Origin: Ogataea parapolymorpha DL-1
Taxonomy: Eukaryota > Ascomycota > Pichiomycetes > Pichiales > Pichiaceae
DNA length: 64,000 bases
Reading direction: 5' to 3'
NCBI RefSeq assembly: GCF_000187245.1
Contig: NC_027864.1
Coordinates: 496,001-560,000 of the forward strand
The notes beneath the pieces are model-generated. The model ran no database searches. It was not told where the DNA came from and saw only the letters and a list, made by a program, of their open reading frames with translations. Position numbers and translations under genes: made by a program. This document shows, piece after piece, positions 16,269 to 25,863 of the stretch. Within the stretch, counting starts at the first letter, position 1. Every line of letters begins with the position of its first letter.

Positions 16269-18149
16269 ATGGACGGCCTTGAGGATCAGCCGTTATTGGG
16301 CCCGTCAGCCGGCCACAAACGGTCGCCGGGACTTCGCGATAGGCACAGAACCAAGCTCATTGCCACGACAGTTGCCCTTATGGCGCTGTTTGTCGTCTAT
16401 CTGTCGTGGCCCTCCCACTACAAACCTCCCGATCTGCCAAAATATCCAGCCCATGTCCCATTTATCGGCGGCCCTACTTGGAATCCGCAGACGAACTTGA
16501 CGGCACGCGGTTCTCATGGGGGTGTGGCGTCAGACTCTGCCCTTTGTTCGCAGCTGGGGGTCGAAATCCTCAAGAAAGGGGGGTTTGCTGCCGACGCAGC
16601 TGTCACCACTTGTTTGTGCATAGGAGCCACAAATACCATGTTTTCGGCAGGAATTGGCGGGGGCGCGTTCATAACGACCAGAAAACATGGCGAGGATGGC
16701 GCTGTGTCGATCGACGCGCGCGAGATGGCCCCTGCAAAGGCGCACAAGGACATGTTCAACGGCCGTGAGGTGCTGTCAAAATTTGGAGGCCTGGCCGTGG
16801 GCATTCCCGGCGAGCTACAAGGACTGTATGAGCTGCACAGACTGCACGGCTCGGGCAACGTGAGCTGGGAGGAGCTGATCCTGCCCGTTGTGGACATCCT
16901 GGAAGGCGGGTTCGAGGTGAACGAGCTGCTGGGGTTGGCCCTGTCGGCTTACAAGTCGTATTTCCACGATTACAGGCACGACTGGGAATTTGCGTTCAAA
17001 GACGGCCGTCTATTGCGGGCCGGCGAAGTGATGAGACGGCCGCAGCTGGCCGCAACGCTGCGCCAGATTGCACAGAACGGCTCGGCAGCCATATTCTACG
17101 ACCCCCACGGGCCGATTGCTCCTCATCTCGCCCGCAAGGTACAACGGATGGGCGGCGTGCTGCAGGCTGAGGACTTTGCACGGTACCAGGCCGTGGTGGA
17201 GCCGGCACTCGTGATGAACAATTTTTCGCGGCGCGCATTGGACATTTATACGAGCTCTGGGGCGTCGTCAGGACTGGCGTTGCTTTCCGGGCTTAAAATC
17301 ATAGACACATTTGAGCCGGCGAAAGATAAAGACTTCTCGGTGAGGGAGTCGCATCGGCTGGTGGAGACAATGAAGTGGCTTGCGAGTGTGCGGAGCAACT
17401 TGGGAGACGTGGGGGTTTTGAGCGACAACAAAACGGCCCGGGAGTTCCGCGATGCACGGTATTCGCGGCTCGCCAGCGAAGAGTGGTGTGGGGCCACTGC
17501 TAGGAAAATCAACGACAACAGGACACTTCCATGGCAAGCTTACGAGCCCGCATATCAACCCAACGAGCCGCACGGAACGTCGCACCTGAGCGTGGTGGAC
17601 AGATACCACAATGCAGTGAGTCTCACCACTACCGTAAATTTACTTTTTGGTTCGCTTGTGCACGACCCTGTGACCGGAATAATTCTGAATGACGAGATGG
17701 ATGATTTTTCCATCCCGACGTCGAAAAACGCATTTGGGCTGCAGCCATCGGTTTACAACTACATCGAGCCGTTCAAGAGGCCGCTGTCGTCGACATCGCC
17801 AAGCATTGTCGTGGACCGTGCAACGGGCAAGGTGGACATGGTGATTGGTGCGGCCGGTGGGTCCCGCATCACCACGGCAGTTTTGGAGGCACTGGTCAGA
17901 ACATACCATTACGACATGGGGTTGGTGGAGACAATTGCATTTCCGCGGTTACACCACCAGCTGCTTCCGGAGACCTTATTTGTGGAGAACCCGGCAAGAG
18001 AGCAGTTTGTGCAGGGCATGATGCAACTAGGGCATTCTGTGGAGATGATAGACCACGCGACTGCGATGAACGGAATCCGGTTGCAAAATGACACCATTAC
18101 GGCACTGAGCGATTATTGGCGGAAGCTGGGCCAAGCCGCCTGTTACTAA
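16269..18149 (+). CDS. ECM38: Gamma-glutamyltransferase (glutathione hydrolase), vacuolar type
   Basis: The 626-residue product cleaves the gamma-glutamyl bond of glutathione and its conjugates. A short cytoplasmic tail is followed by a signal anchor (about residues 30-46, 'IATTVALMALFVVYLSW'), the layout of the type II vacuolar enzyme of yeasts. The precursor cuts itself at a conserved Thr: 'PHGTSHLSVVD' places the nucleophile at Thr437, the new N-terminus of the small subunit. The large subunit carries the substrate-binding region near 'GIGGGAFI', and the small subunit has the 'GAAGGSRITT' loop. All hallmarks are intact. A GATA site lies just upstream, which fits release of glutathione nitrogen and sulfur during starvation. 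The gene is 118 bp downstream of TUF1. Confidence 0.95.
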   Translation: MDGLEDQPLLGPSAGHKRSPGLRDRHRTKLIATTVALMALFVVYLSWPSHYKPPDLPKYPAHVPFIGGPTWNPQTNLTARGSHGGVASDSALCSQLGVEILKKGGFAADAAVTTCLCIGATNTMFSAGIGGGAFITTRKHGEDGAVSIDAREMAPAKAHKDMFNGREVLSKFGGLAVGIPGELQGLYELHRLHGSGNVSWEELILPVVDILEGGFEVNELLGLALSAYKSYFHDYRHDWEFAFKDGRLLRAGEVMRRPQLAATLRQIAQNGSAAIFYDPHGPIAPHLARKVQRMGGVLQAEDFARYQAVVEPALVMNNFSRRALDIYTSSGASSGLALLSGLKIIDTFEPAKDKDFSVRESHRLVETMKWLASVRSNLGDVGVLSDNKTAREFRDARYSRLASEEWCGATARKINDNRTLPWQAYEPAYQPNEPHGTSHLSVVDRYHNAVSLTTTVNLLFGSLVHDPVTGIILNDEMDDFSIPTSKNAFGLQPSVYNYIEPFKRPLSSTSPSIVVDRATGKVDMVIGAAGGSRITTAVLEALVRTYHYDMGLVETIAFPRLHHQLLPETLFVENPAREQFVQGMMQLGHSVEMIDHATAMNGIRLQNDTITALSDYWRKLGQAACY

Positions 18150-18708
18150 GACTTCGGAATAACGTTATTTTACTCGTGGTCCGGGAAATCCCCCCATGCC
18201 AAAAAAGAAACATGGAGAACAATAGAATTGCCTTAGCCTGCGCTGCAGACCCGGAAAATTTTGCAGGGGAAAACAAAAACCACTCCACTCTTAGGAGGCG
18301 GAAAAATCGGGGGGTAATGAGGGCGAGACGTGGGGCGCGGGGACAACATCCACCCGTTTTTTTCTGTTCGGCATGATGTACTATAATTTTGCAGCTAGTA
18401 ATACATGGACACCTGTTACACAGGGATGTAGCAACAGAGGTTCGGAACGTAGTACGAGGATGAATCTATGGGATTTTACAAGGCGGGAGTGATTACACGG
18501 CCTTACCGCAACCCCGTTGAATTCCAGCAGAATGGAAAAAGTTTTTCCGGAACAGTCTCCCCACCCGAGTTTCTGCGTTCTCCGTCATGCATGTAAAAGA
18601 AAAACAGACAATTGAAAAGTTTTTCCGAAAATTGCAGAATACGTAACCGCAAATAAGGTATAAATATGGCCCCTTCTCCCCTAGATTATTCTCTGTTCAT
18701 AAACACAA
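18150..18708 (+). promoter_or_regulatory. Hexose transporter promoter with clustered Rgt1-type sites and TATA box
   Basis: This 559-bp interval separates ECM38 from the hexose transporter. It holds seven matches to the Rgt1 consensus CGGANNA or its complement, at 18155, 18252, 18299, 18543 (complement), 18548, 18578 (complement) and 18621 (complement); the 18543/18548 pair overlaps as a palindrome. G-rich GTGGGG and GCGGGG cores near 18330-18342 resemble Mig1 cores but lack the A/T flank. TATAAATA lies at 18659-18666, 43 bp before the start, followed by two CCCCT motifs. The arrangement suggests glucose-dependent repression and induction. No gene is seen here. Confidence 0.5.
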
Positions 18709-20337
18709 ATGTCTAACGCTAACGCGGATCAACAATCCAAAAAATCTGATATTGGTTCTGTCACACCTCCTCCGGAGAACGTGTACGAGGACCAAGCACA
18801 CAACAAGGCAACTTTGCCTGAACAACAGGACATCAGTACCGGAAAGAGCGCCACGCATTATATCGGTACAGGTTTGCTCTGTTCTCTGATCGCATTCGGT
18901 GGTTTCGTCTTCGGATGGGATACCGGTACCATTTCTGGTTTCGTCAACATGCCAGACTTCAAGGACCGTTTCGGTCAAATTAACGATAAAGGCGAGCATT
19001 ACTTGTCCAATGTGAGAACCGGTTTGATGATTTCCATCTTCAACATCGGTTGTGCTCTCGGTGGTCTGACTCTTGGTAGACTTGCTGACTCGAAGGGTAG
19101 AAAAGTCGGTATCATGCTGACCATGATTGTCTACATTGTTGGTATTGTCATCCAGATCGCCTCGATTAAATCGTGGGTGCAGTTTTTCATCGGCAGAATT
19201 ATTTCTGGTCTGGCCGTCGGTTCCGTTTCTGTTCTGTGTCCGATGTTCATCTCTGAGACCTCGCCAAAGGAGATTAGAGGTGCTCTCGTTTCCAGTTACC
19301 AGCTTATGATCACTCTTGGTATCTTCCTTGGTTACTGCACGACCTACGGTACATACCACAACTACGACGACTCGAGACAGTGGAGAATTCCATTGGGACT
19401 GTGTTTCGCATGGGCCTTGTTGATGATCTTCGGTATGACGTTCATGCCTGAGTCTCCAAGATACCTGATCGAGAAAGACAGACTCGAGGACGCCAAGAGA
19501 TCGATTGCCAAGGTCAACAAGGTGGAGATCGACTCCGAATTCGTTGAGCACGAGGCCGCCATTATTCTGAACTCCATTGAGATCGAGCGCCAGGCCGGTT
19601 CTGCATCGTGGGGTGAGCTGTTCACTGGTAAGCCAAAGATTTTCTACAGACTGTTTGTTGGTGTGATCTTGCAATCTCTGCAGCAACTGTCTGGTGACAA
19701 CTATTTCTTCTACTACGGTACCACCATTTTCAAGTCTGTGGGTCTGACCGACTCGTTCGAGACCTCGATTGTTCTTGGTGTTGTCAACTTTGCCTCCACG
19801 ATCGGCTCGCTGTTTGTTGTTGACCGTTTCGGAAGAAGATTCACTTTGATCGGTGGTGGTATTGGTATGGCCGTGTGTTTGGTCATTTTCGCAGCCATCG
19901 GTACCAAGATTCTGTACAAGGGCGAGTTCGGCGTGGATCCAAACCAGAGTGTGGGAGACGCCATGATTTTCCTCTCGTGTCTGTACATCTTCTTCTTCGC
20001 CACCACCTGGGGACCATGTGTCTTCGTCGTTGTTTCGGAAACCTACCCATTGAGAATTAGACAGAAGGGTATGGGTATTGCCCAGTCTGCCAACTGGCTC
20101 TGGGGATTCCTGATCGCCTTCTTCACTCCATTTATCACGAACGCCATTCACTTTGCATATGGATTTGTCTTCTTCGGCTGTGTGGTCTTCTCCATCTTCT
20201 TTGTGTTCGCCTTTGTTCCAGAGACCAAGGGCTTGACTTTGGAGGAAGTCGACCAGCTGTACATTGACTACACTCCGGGTCTTGCATTCATGACCAGCTT
20301 CCACAAAATGCAGCACGACTCCACTGAAAAGGTCTAA
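18709..20337 (+). CDS. Hexose transporter, sugar-porter family (HXT-like)
   Basis: A 542-residue 12-helix transporter of the major facilitator sugar-porter family. It has '[10 protein letters not shown]' in helix 1, the loop '[12 protein letters not shown]' after helix 2, 'PESPRYL' after helix 6, a [17 protein letters not shown] stretch in helix 7 (here '[13 protein letters not shown]', with Asp where Asn is usual) and '[11 protein letters not shown]' after helix 12. It is expected to bring glucose or related hexoses across the plasma membrane by facilitated diffusion. The hydrophilic N-terminus lacks the long tail of the glucose sensors Snf3/Rgt2, so a transporter is more likely than a sensor. 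Codon bias is strong. The exact sugar and paralogue cannot be set from sequence reading. Confidence 0.9.
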   Translation: MSNANADQQSKKSDIGSVTPPPENVYEDQAHNKATLPEQQDISTGKSATHYIGTGLLCSLIAFGGFVFGWDTGTISGFVNMPDFKDRFGQINDKGEHYLSNVRTGLMISIFNIGCALGGLTLGRLADSKGRKVGIMLTMIVYIVGIVIQIASIKSWVQFFIGRIISGLAVGSVSVLCPMFISETSPKEIRGALVSSYQLMITLGIFLGYCTTYGTYHNYDDSRQWRIPLGLCFAWALLMIFGMTFMPESPRYLIEKDRLEDAKRSIAKVNKVEIDSEFVEHEAAIILNSIEIERQAGSASWGELFTGKPKIFYRLFVGVILQSLQQLSGDNYFFYYGTTIFKSVGLTDSFETSIVLGVVNFASTIGSLFVVDRFGRRFTLIGGGIGMAVCLVIFAAIGTKILYKGEFGVDPNQSVGDAMIFLSCLYIFFFATTWGPCVFVVVSETYPLRIRQKGMGIAQSANWLWGFLIAFFTPFITNAIHFAYGFVFFGCVVFSIFFVFAFVPETKGLTLEEVDQLYIDYTPGLAFMTSFHKMQHDSTEKV

Positions 20338-20397
20338 TGTATATTAATACGAATTGATGAATATAGAAAGATTTATTGACTTATTATATTAAATAAA

Positions 20398-22194
20398 TTA
20401 ATTCTTTTTGCTCCAGCCGAGGAGCGTCGCTTGTCGCGCGTCATGTTTGGCAGACTTGGTCTGTTTGGCCGGCTTGGCCTGCTTGGCAAGCTTGGTCGGC
20501 CTGCCGGCATCTCCACTGCCACCGCGTTTCTCCCGGCCATGCAGCAACCGCTCGCCATAACTCTGGGTGTTGAGCGTGCTGTCCAGCGTCTTGGCATAGT
20601 GGTAGTCCTCGTGCTCTGTCCGCTCGCTCGCAGGCATTTCGCGCCCGCACTGTAGACAGATGTAATTGTCGCCTGTAACACGACTTTTCGTTTCCTCTTG
20701 TGACTCCAGCTTTTCTGCCTCCTGCTCCCTCCTGGGAGCACTTTTGATCATCTCGTCTATTCGCGAGTACCCGCTGAGTTCCTGGAACCCGCTCAACGCC
20801 AATCCTCCGTGCGTGCTCGGAAACATGGGCCCGTGGCGCTGGGCGTCCCAAATCTCCTCCAGCTCCTTCAATAACTTCAGACTCAGCTCGTGGCACTTGC
20901 GGCGAATCTCGTCCAGATCGCGGATGATCGGAAATGTGCACTGTCGCGAGCATGTCACGTTGGCACGGTTGCGCATGTACAGAGTCAGCTTGGTCGGACG
21001 TCGTTTGGCGTCGCTTTCCTCGTCCAGCTCCTGCAACCGCAGAACTAGGTCCACAATAAACACTTTGAACCAGTCCAGTATATCCTCCGGCTTGCTCACA
21101 GAGTTACCACGGAAATTCTTGTGCGACCCCATCGATTTGACGTCAGTGCGCTGCTTGATTGGCTGGCGCATCTCGCCACGAACCATCCTGTACAGTCTCT
21201 CAGCCAGCTGAGGATCTCTGAGTTCGCGCGTGAGATCTGCTAAACTGAAGTTATCTCTGATATAACGCACCTCGCGGCTGCCAGAATCAACTTGTAAGGT
21301 CTCCAAAATCTGACGGCCAATCTTGCCTCCCATGGACCAGAAATCCGTAAGACTGAAGTTATCGAAAAAGTTATCGATCGCCCTGTTGAAAACCGTGGTC
21401 TGCTCGTTGGGCTTTTTGAAATCGCTCGCCAGCTTTGCCACCGTCTTGACCCGACCAACGCCAAAAGACGTGGTATAACCCATCTCCTTCTTGAGTTTGC
21501 GCCGCAGCTCATACCCCAGCGACGAGCCTATCATCATTGCGATGTCGTCCCAGTCGCTCACAATGACGGCGTCGTTCTCGACCGGAATGAAAAACCCGTG
21601 TGTCTCCTCGAGCTCAGGCGGCAGCTTGTCTGGAATCGGGGGCAGCATCGTGTCCCTGGGGTTTTCTGGGATTTCTCGCAGCAATGGGAATAACTCCATC
21701 ATTTTGCTGTACACCATCCGCCCGAGATCCAGAAAACACTCGTCCACACTAGCCTTCTCCACGGAATCGCAAAACCCTTTGAAAAATCGCATCATTTTGC
21801 GACTCTCACGTCTGTACGGCTCCAAAGAAACTTTATGATCCACTGGCTCTGGCAAATAGTCCACATACTTCCAGACGTCCTCTCCTTTCTTGAAAACGGC
21901 TGTGTGGGCCGCTACAACATCGGGACACTTCAGTTTTGCTGTCTGGAGCGAGTCCATGCGACTTATGCCGTACTCGCGAGCAGCATACGACACGGCAATT
22001 AAAGAGTTCCATTGCAGACAAACGACGGGGTCCTGCGGCGTCAAACCCAACCTGATCTGCTCGTACTGGGCAAAGTAGGCGTTGATGTCGATGTGGCCAA
22101 TCACGCTGAGCGGCGAGTCGGTAGAGCGCTCCACATTGTTCAGATCCAGCAGGTTTTGATAAGTGTAGCTGGAATTGGCTGGAACAATAAGCAT
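20398..22194 (-). CDS. RAD30: DNA polymerase eta, translesion Y-family polymerase
   Basis: The product bypasses UV photoproducts during replication. I start at the third in-frame ATG (22194), giving 598 residues, because the family N-terminus lies shortly after it and the upstream codons look like leader. The first catalytic Asp is Asp36 in 'DINAYFAQ'; the Asp-Glu pair is in 'SVDECFLDLG'. Fingers, palm, little-finger and linker regions follow. Near the C-terminus 'CLQCGREM' and 'HEDYH' form a C2H2 ubiquitin-binding zinc finger. The last residues 'QATLLGWSKKN' look like a divergent PCNA-binding box, with Trp where two aromatics are usual. Convergent with the hexose transporter, 60 bp away. Confidence 0.95.
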   Translation of the reverse strand: MLIVPANSSYTYQNLLDLNNVERSTDSPLSVIGHIDINAYFAQYEQIRLGLTPQDPVVCLQWNSLIAVSYAAREYGISRMDSLQTAKLKCPDVVAAHTAVFKKGEDVWKYVDYLPEPVDHKVSLEPYRRESRKMMRFFKGFCDSVEKASVDECFLDLGRMVYSKMMELFPLLREIPENPRDTMLPPIPDKLPPELEETHGFFIPVENDAVIVSDWDDIAMMIGSSLGYELRRKLKKEMGYTTSFGVGRVKTVAKLASDFKKPNEQTTVFNRAIDNFFDNFSLTDFWSMGGKIGRQILETLQVDSGSREVRYIRDNFSLADLTRELRDPQLAERLYRMVRGEMRQPIKQRTDVKSMGSHKNFRGNSVSKPEDILDWFKVFIVDLVLRLQELDEESDAKRRPTKLTLYMRNRANVTCSRQCTFPIIRDLDEIRRKCHELSLKLLKELEEIWDAQRHGPMFPSTHGGLALSGFQELSGYSRIDEMIKSAPRREQEAEKLESQEETKSRVTGDNYICLQCGREMPASERTEHEDYHYAKTLDSTLNTQSYGERLLHGREKRGGSGDAGRPTKLAKQAKPAKQTKSAKHDARQATLLGWSKKN

Positions 22195-22595
22195 GGTGTG
22201 GGGGGTGATTAAGTTTTTCCCAGTGGTGAAAATATTTCTTAAGCAAAAAATATTTACCACTTCCTGTGTAACCTGAAAATGTATGTATCTGTGATGACAA
22301 GCTGTCGCCCCAAACGGAGTCCAAATGACGATTCGATTTTATGCCAAACACACTGAAAATTCTGAGACACATACTAACGATTAGATATCTTGTGCTTTTC
22401 GAAAAAAAAGTAGTTTTGCGGCGGCCGAGGCCGCCCATTCTCGCTAATGATGATCAACCATGCTAATCATGAGCCTCTGGCTGGGATTAACACGAATTTA
22501 TCTGAAGCGGTATAAATATTGCCAATAGCGATGATCGTTTCCATTTATTTTTATTTACATTGTAATTTTTTTTTTTCAGTTTTTGTGCTGTCACC
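22195..22595. other. Divergent RAD30/ERD1 intergenic region
   Basis: This 401-bp interval between divergent starts contains the candidate C/D snoRNA at 22281-22374, a weaker second C/D-like arrangement at 22442-22509, and TATAAATA at 22511-22518, 77 bp before the ERD1 start. No protein-coding frame is convincing. Confidence 0.6.
22281..22374 (+). ncRNA. Candidate C/D-box snoRNA
   Basis: A box C (GTGATGA, 22291-22297) and a box D (CTGA, 22362-22365) are flanked directly by complementary arms. Bases 22281-22289 pair with 22366-22374 at eight of nine positions, six of them contiguous. This is the kink-turn arrangement of C/D snoRNAs, and the 94-nt length is typical. An internal AATGACG near 22324 could serve as box C'. 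The guide upstream of box D would lie in about 22341-22361. I could not match it to a known rRNA site from memory, so the target is open. The position in a gene-free divergent interval supports the call. Confidence 0.5.
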
Positions 22596-23789
22596 ATGCT
22601 TGCTCGTCGAGAAGAAATCGCACACGGCGCGGGACAGCAGCCGGCGGCCGTTTCTTTTGCCGAGCTTGCTCTCCCTCTCCCGTACAAGTGTCTGCTCCTT
22701 GTCACCGCAGGTGTCTGGCTCTGGTACCTGAACTTGCGTGTTTGCTACGCGTGCAAGATCGACACGCTCCAGGTCCTCAAGTTGAGCGGAACTGACAACT
22801 ACAGGCTCGTCAGAGCAAGTCTCAACGTTGCATACAAAATCTCCTTTATGAACCTTTTGAATTACAGCATCTACCTCCTCTTCGTGTCCAACGAACAGTA
22901 TTTCACAGGACTCGAGTACCTCCCCCTGCTGGCCATTCTGGTGACGTTTGGAACGCTCATGTGGCCACTTGGCACTCAATCACCAGAAAGAAAACGATTT
23001 GTCGAGACGGTGCGTCGCATTTGCGTCGGAAACATCGACATTCCTCACAGAAATAACGATATTTTGTTGGCTGATACGTTTACGTCGTACACCAAGGTGC
23101 TCGTCGACTTTCTAGTGTATGTGACAGCCCTGGCTCTTGGCTACCAAACCCTACCGTCGCCAAACATCAAACAGGAGCTCACGAAGGACCACTTGAAAAT
23201 ATATAACCTCGACATCCTGCTCTCGATGTATCCGTCCTTGATCCGGCTCAAGCAGTGTTTGCACGAGTACGAACAGAGCAGACGCAGAAACAAGCAGCAT
23301 TTGATGAACGCAATCAAGTACTCGTCTGCGTTCTTGCCCCTTTTTGCCAATATTCTCATCCGATCCAATATGGCTGGTCTGGGGATCTGGTATCTTGCCG
23401 TGTTCATTAATTCGTCCTACACATTCTTCTGGGACGTGCATTACGACTGGAATTTCGAGTTGTTCATGAGATTTCTGTCCAACAAGCGCGGCCTGCCGCT
23501 GCTGCGCCACAAGCTTGTATACACCTCCACGTTCTACTACCTCGCCATTTTCATCGACCTCCAGCTGCGATTCATTTGGGTCTACAGACTTCTGTACCCC
23601 GATCTTCTTTCGGGCGAACAGTACTCATTTGTGGCCACCATTTTGAGCTCGTTGTACGTCAACGAGACGGGTAACTTCGTTCTCGAGATGCTGGAGATCT
23701 TTAGAAGATGGGTCTGGGTCTTCCTCAAGATCGAGACAGAGTATCTGAAATCAGCGACCGAGCTGGACCTCGAGTTGCAAAGTATATAA
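22596..23789 (+). CDS. ERD1: Erd1-like EXS-domain Golgi membrane protein
   Basis: The 397-residue multi-spanning protein carries an EXS domain in its C-terminal half, with 'NMAGLGIWYLAVFINSSYTF' and the following Trp-rich 'WDVHYDWNFELF'. S. cerevisiae Erd1 (362 aa) is needed for retention of luminal ER proteins and for phosphate recycling and glycosyltransferase recycling in the Golgi. Several hydrophobic segments precede the EXS region, beginning near residues 30-50. The start is the first ATG after a TATAAATA box and gives a length close to the family. The SPX domain of the Syg1/Xpr1 branch is absent, which separates Erd1 from those larger EXS proteins. Confidence 0.87.
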   Translation: MLARREEIAHGAGQQPAAVSFAELALPLPYKCLLLVTAGVWLWYLNLRVCYACKIDTLQVLKLSGTDNYRLVRASLNVAYKISFMNLLNYSIYLLFVSNEQYFTGLEYLPLLAILVTFGTLMWPLGTQSPERKRFVETVRRICVGNIDIPHRNNDILLADTFTSYTKVLVDFLVYVTALALGYQTLPSPNIKQELTKDHLKIYNLDILLSMYPSLIRLKQCLHEYEQSRRRNKQHLMNAIKYSSAFLPLFANILIRSNMAGLGIWYLAVFINSSYTFFWDVHYDWNFELFMRFLSNKRGLPLLRHKLVYTSTFYYLAIFIDLQLRFIWVYRLLYPDLLSGEQYSFVATILSSLYVNETGNFVLEMLEIFRRWVWVFLKIETEYLKSATELDLELQSI

Positions 23790-23827
23790 CATTAGGGTTA
23801 TACATCTGATAGATAGACATTAACTTT

Positions 23828-24535
23828 CTACTTTCTGCGCTCCTTGAGGGTTTGGATCCTTCTCTCCACCTTGCTCAGGTATCTGAACTTCTTCTTTCTC
23901 TTTTTGGGCTTCTCGTCGGCTCCCACCAAACGGGCGTACTTCTTGGCCCTCTCGATCGACTGTTCCAGCACTTCTTCGGCCTTTTGCAGATCAACGCGGT
24001 TTTTTCGCGCCAGCTCCATCAGATCGATCTGATTAGGGTTTTCAATGGCTTCCACCTCCACGGTAGATACGCCAGGAACAGGCGCGTCTAAGTCGTCGAC
24101 TTCGTACTTTTGCTTTAATATTCCCTTTTTGCCAGCCTCGGTGTTGCTCTCTTCGTCAGACGCTGACCGCTGTGAGTCAAACCCCGTCCATTGTTCCTCC
24201 TTGTCCTCACTACCCTCTTGTTCGCTCTGCTCGCTCTCTTCGTCGTCAGAACCCTGAATCTTCAACGCCTCATTCAGCTCCTGCAGCCGTTTCTGGACTT
24301 GTTGTCTGCGCTCCTCACGGATTCGTTGTCGCTCCTCGAGCCGTGCTTTACGCTCCTGCTCTTGATTGTATTCCTGGGCCTTCTTTTTCCTTTGAAGCTT
24401 TCTCTTGTGAAATCCGGTCAAATACTGCACCCTGGAGTCTTTGTCAAACACAACCTCCTCCACGCGGTTGGCCTGCTTCCTCTTCTGAGCATATTTCTTG
24501 CCCCCGGTAAGAATCTCCCTGTTGGGCCGTGCCAT
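23828..24535 (-). CDS. RRP17: Rrp17, nucleolar rRNA-processing factor (Nol12/Nop25 family)
   Basis: The 235-residue product matches the length and layout of Rrp17. A basic N-terminus with 'VVFDKDSRVQYLTGFHKRK' is followed by a long Glu/Arg/Lys-rich helix, likely coiled coil, an acidic Ser/Glu segment and a very basic C-terminus. The yeast protein is a 5'-3' exonuclease that acts on 5.8S and 25S rRNA 5' ends in pre-60S particles. The 'FDKDSRVQYLTGFHKRK' block is the best conserved family signature. It lies tail to tail with ERD1 and immediately downstream of SRP40 on the same strand, next to another nucleolar gene. Confidence 0.9.
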   Translation of the reverse strand: MARPNREILTGGKKYAQKRKQANRVEEVVFDKDSRVQYLTGFHKRKLQRKKKAQEYNQEQERKARLEERQRIREERRQQVQKRLQELNEALKIQGSDDEESEQSEQEGSEDKEEQWTGFDSQRSASDEESNTEAGKKGILKQKYEVDDLDAPVPGVSTVEVEAIENPNQIDLMELARKNRVDLQKAEEVLEQSIERAKKYARLVGADEKPKKRKKKFRYLSKVERRIQTLKERRK

Positions 24536-24585
24536 GAAAAATAATTAAATTTTTTTAGTATTAATTAATCTAAATCATTATTTAT

Positions 24586-25863
24586 TTAATCTTGAAATTT
24601 ATAGCTCCCGCTCGCCATGGTGATCGATCCGCCACGGTAAGAGCCGCGCTTCATTTTATTCTTGTTTTTTGTGAAATCCTTGCCCCTCACCTTGCCAAGT
24701 CGCTCGTTGGCCTGCTCTCCCCACGTGCCAGCGGCACCCTTGTATGCATTATCCATTAGAACCTTGTCTTCGAACGCAACCTTTTCTTTCTCAATGCGCG
24801 AGAAATGTTTGCGCTGTCCAGGCTTCAGGGTCTCGCTTGGAGCTGGAATTGGTGACTTCGAGTCTCTGGAAGATTCGCTAGGGCTGTCTGGTTGGGAAGC
24901 AGTGGAGGAGGACGAAGGAGAGTCTGCTCCAGACTTGCTTCTTTTGGATGGAGGCTCGCTGAAATTCTTCTTGCGCTTCTTGGTCTTCTCGGACTCGGAA
25001 TCACTGTCGGAGTCGGAGTCGGAGCTTGAGTCGGAATCAGAGCTTGAATCGGAGTCGGAACCAGAATTCGAGCCAGCTTGAGAGCCTGCATCTGAGTCTG
25101 AGCCTGAACTATCAGAACTGGAGTCAGAACTGTCAGAGTCAGAACTGTCAGAACTGTCAGAATCTGAATCTGAATCCGAGCTTTCTGAGTCCGAACTGTC
25201 GGAATCAGAGCTCTCGGAGTCGGAACTGTCAGAGCTAGAGCTCTCTGAATCAGAGCTGGAGCTACCAGAATCGGAACTGGAACTCTCAGAGTCGGAGCTA
25301 GACTCTGATTTCTCCTCGTCCTTAGAGTCGGAGCTGGATTCTGAGTCTGAATCTGAGCTGGAATCTGAGTCTGAGCTAGAGTCTGAGCTCGAGTCTGAGT
25401 CTGAGTCTGAGCTCGAGCTAGAGCTCGAACCCGATTTGTCTGACTCGTCGTCAGAACTGTCGGAACTCGAGCCATCACTATCAGAGCTGGAATCAGAGCT
25501 GGAATCAGAGCTAGAGCTAGAGTCAGCCTCCTTAGCCGGTTCGTCATCGGAGCCCTTCTCCGAAGCTTCATCCGACTCGGAATCCGAGCTAGAGCTTGAA
25601 TCGCTGCTGGAATTCGAGTCATCTTCAGAATCGGAGCTAGAATCGCTGTCTGAGTCCGAACTGCTGGATTCGCCTTCGGAGCTCGATTCAGAAGAATCGT
25701 CCTCAGAGCCCTCCTTGCTCTCTACCCATTTATCCTCTAGTTTTCCCTCGACTTCGGTGATTTTTCCCTTAGCCTCCTTGCGTAGAGCACTTTCGGCCTT
25801 TTTGTAGCCGTTACGCTTCAAGTAGTCAGCAACGTAGGAGATAATCTCTTCTTCGCCAGCCAT
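24586..25863 (-). CDS. SRP40: Srp40/Nopp140-like nucleolar Ser-rich protein
   Basis: The start is set at 25863, where '[20 protein letters not shown]' begins a LisH-like motif typical of Nopp140 N-termini; upstream codons in frame are not family-like. The central part (about residues 50-330) is a long low-complexity run of Ser interrupted by Asp/Glu, dense with CK2-type sites. The C-terminal 60 residues form the conserved SRP40 domain, from '[19 protein letters not shown]' to 'GSYKFQD' at the end. The protein is a chaperone-like scaffold for snoRNPs in the nucleolus. Its Ser tract is encoded by near-repetitive TCNGAN hexamers, which produce long meaningless frames on the other registers. The 425 residues match the yeast protein (about 406). 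Confidence 0.93.
   Translation of the reverse strand: MAGEEEIISYVADYLKRNGYKKAESALRKEAKGKITEVEGKLEDKWVESKEGSEDDSSESSSEGESSSSDSDSDSSSDSEDDSNSSSDSSSSSDSESDEASEKGSDDEPAKEADSSSSSDSSSDSSSDSDGSSSDSSDDESDKSGSSSSSSSDSDSDSSSDSSSDSDSSSDSDSESSSDSKDEEKSESSSDSESSSSDSGSSSSDSESSSSDSSDSESSDSDSSDSESSDSDSDSDSSDSSDSDSSDSSSDSSGSDSDAGSQAGSNSGSDSDSSSDSDSSSDSDSDSDSESEKTKKRKKNFSEPPSKRSKSGADSPSSSSTASQPDSPSESSRDSKSPIPAPSETLKPGQRKHFSRIEKEKVAFEDKVLMDNAYKGAAGTWGEQANERLGKVRGKDFTKNKNKMKRGSYRGGSITMASGSYKFQD
24970..25700 (-). repeat. Degenerate Ser-Asp/Ser-Glu codon repeat within SRP40
   Basis: About 730 bp of short tandem units, mainly GAGTCNGAN or GAACTGTCN read on the plus strand, encode the Ser/Asp/Glu tract. Synonymous variation is high, so the repeat is conserved as protein rather than as DNA. 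The tract is likely length-variable between strains. Confidence 0.8.

Noticed and set aside
18320..18345. Mig1 repressor sites upstream of the hexose transporter
   Set aside because: GTGGGG and GCGGGG cores are present, but the A/T-rich 5' flank required by Mig1 is absent.
18697..20316. 539-codon minus-strand frame opposite the hexose transporter
   Set aside because: It mirrors the strongly biased codons of the transporter; its Asn/Thr/Gln/Asp-rich product has no domain and no plausible hydrophobic core.
24825..25622. Long open frame (265 codons) in another register of SRP40
   Set aside because: Its repetitive Ala/Leu/Thr/Arg/Pro composition is a by-product of the Ser-Asp/Glu hexamer repeat of SRP40.
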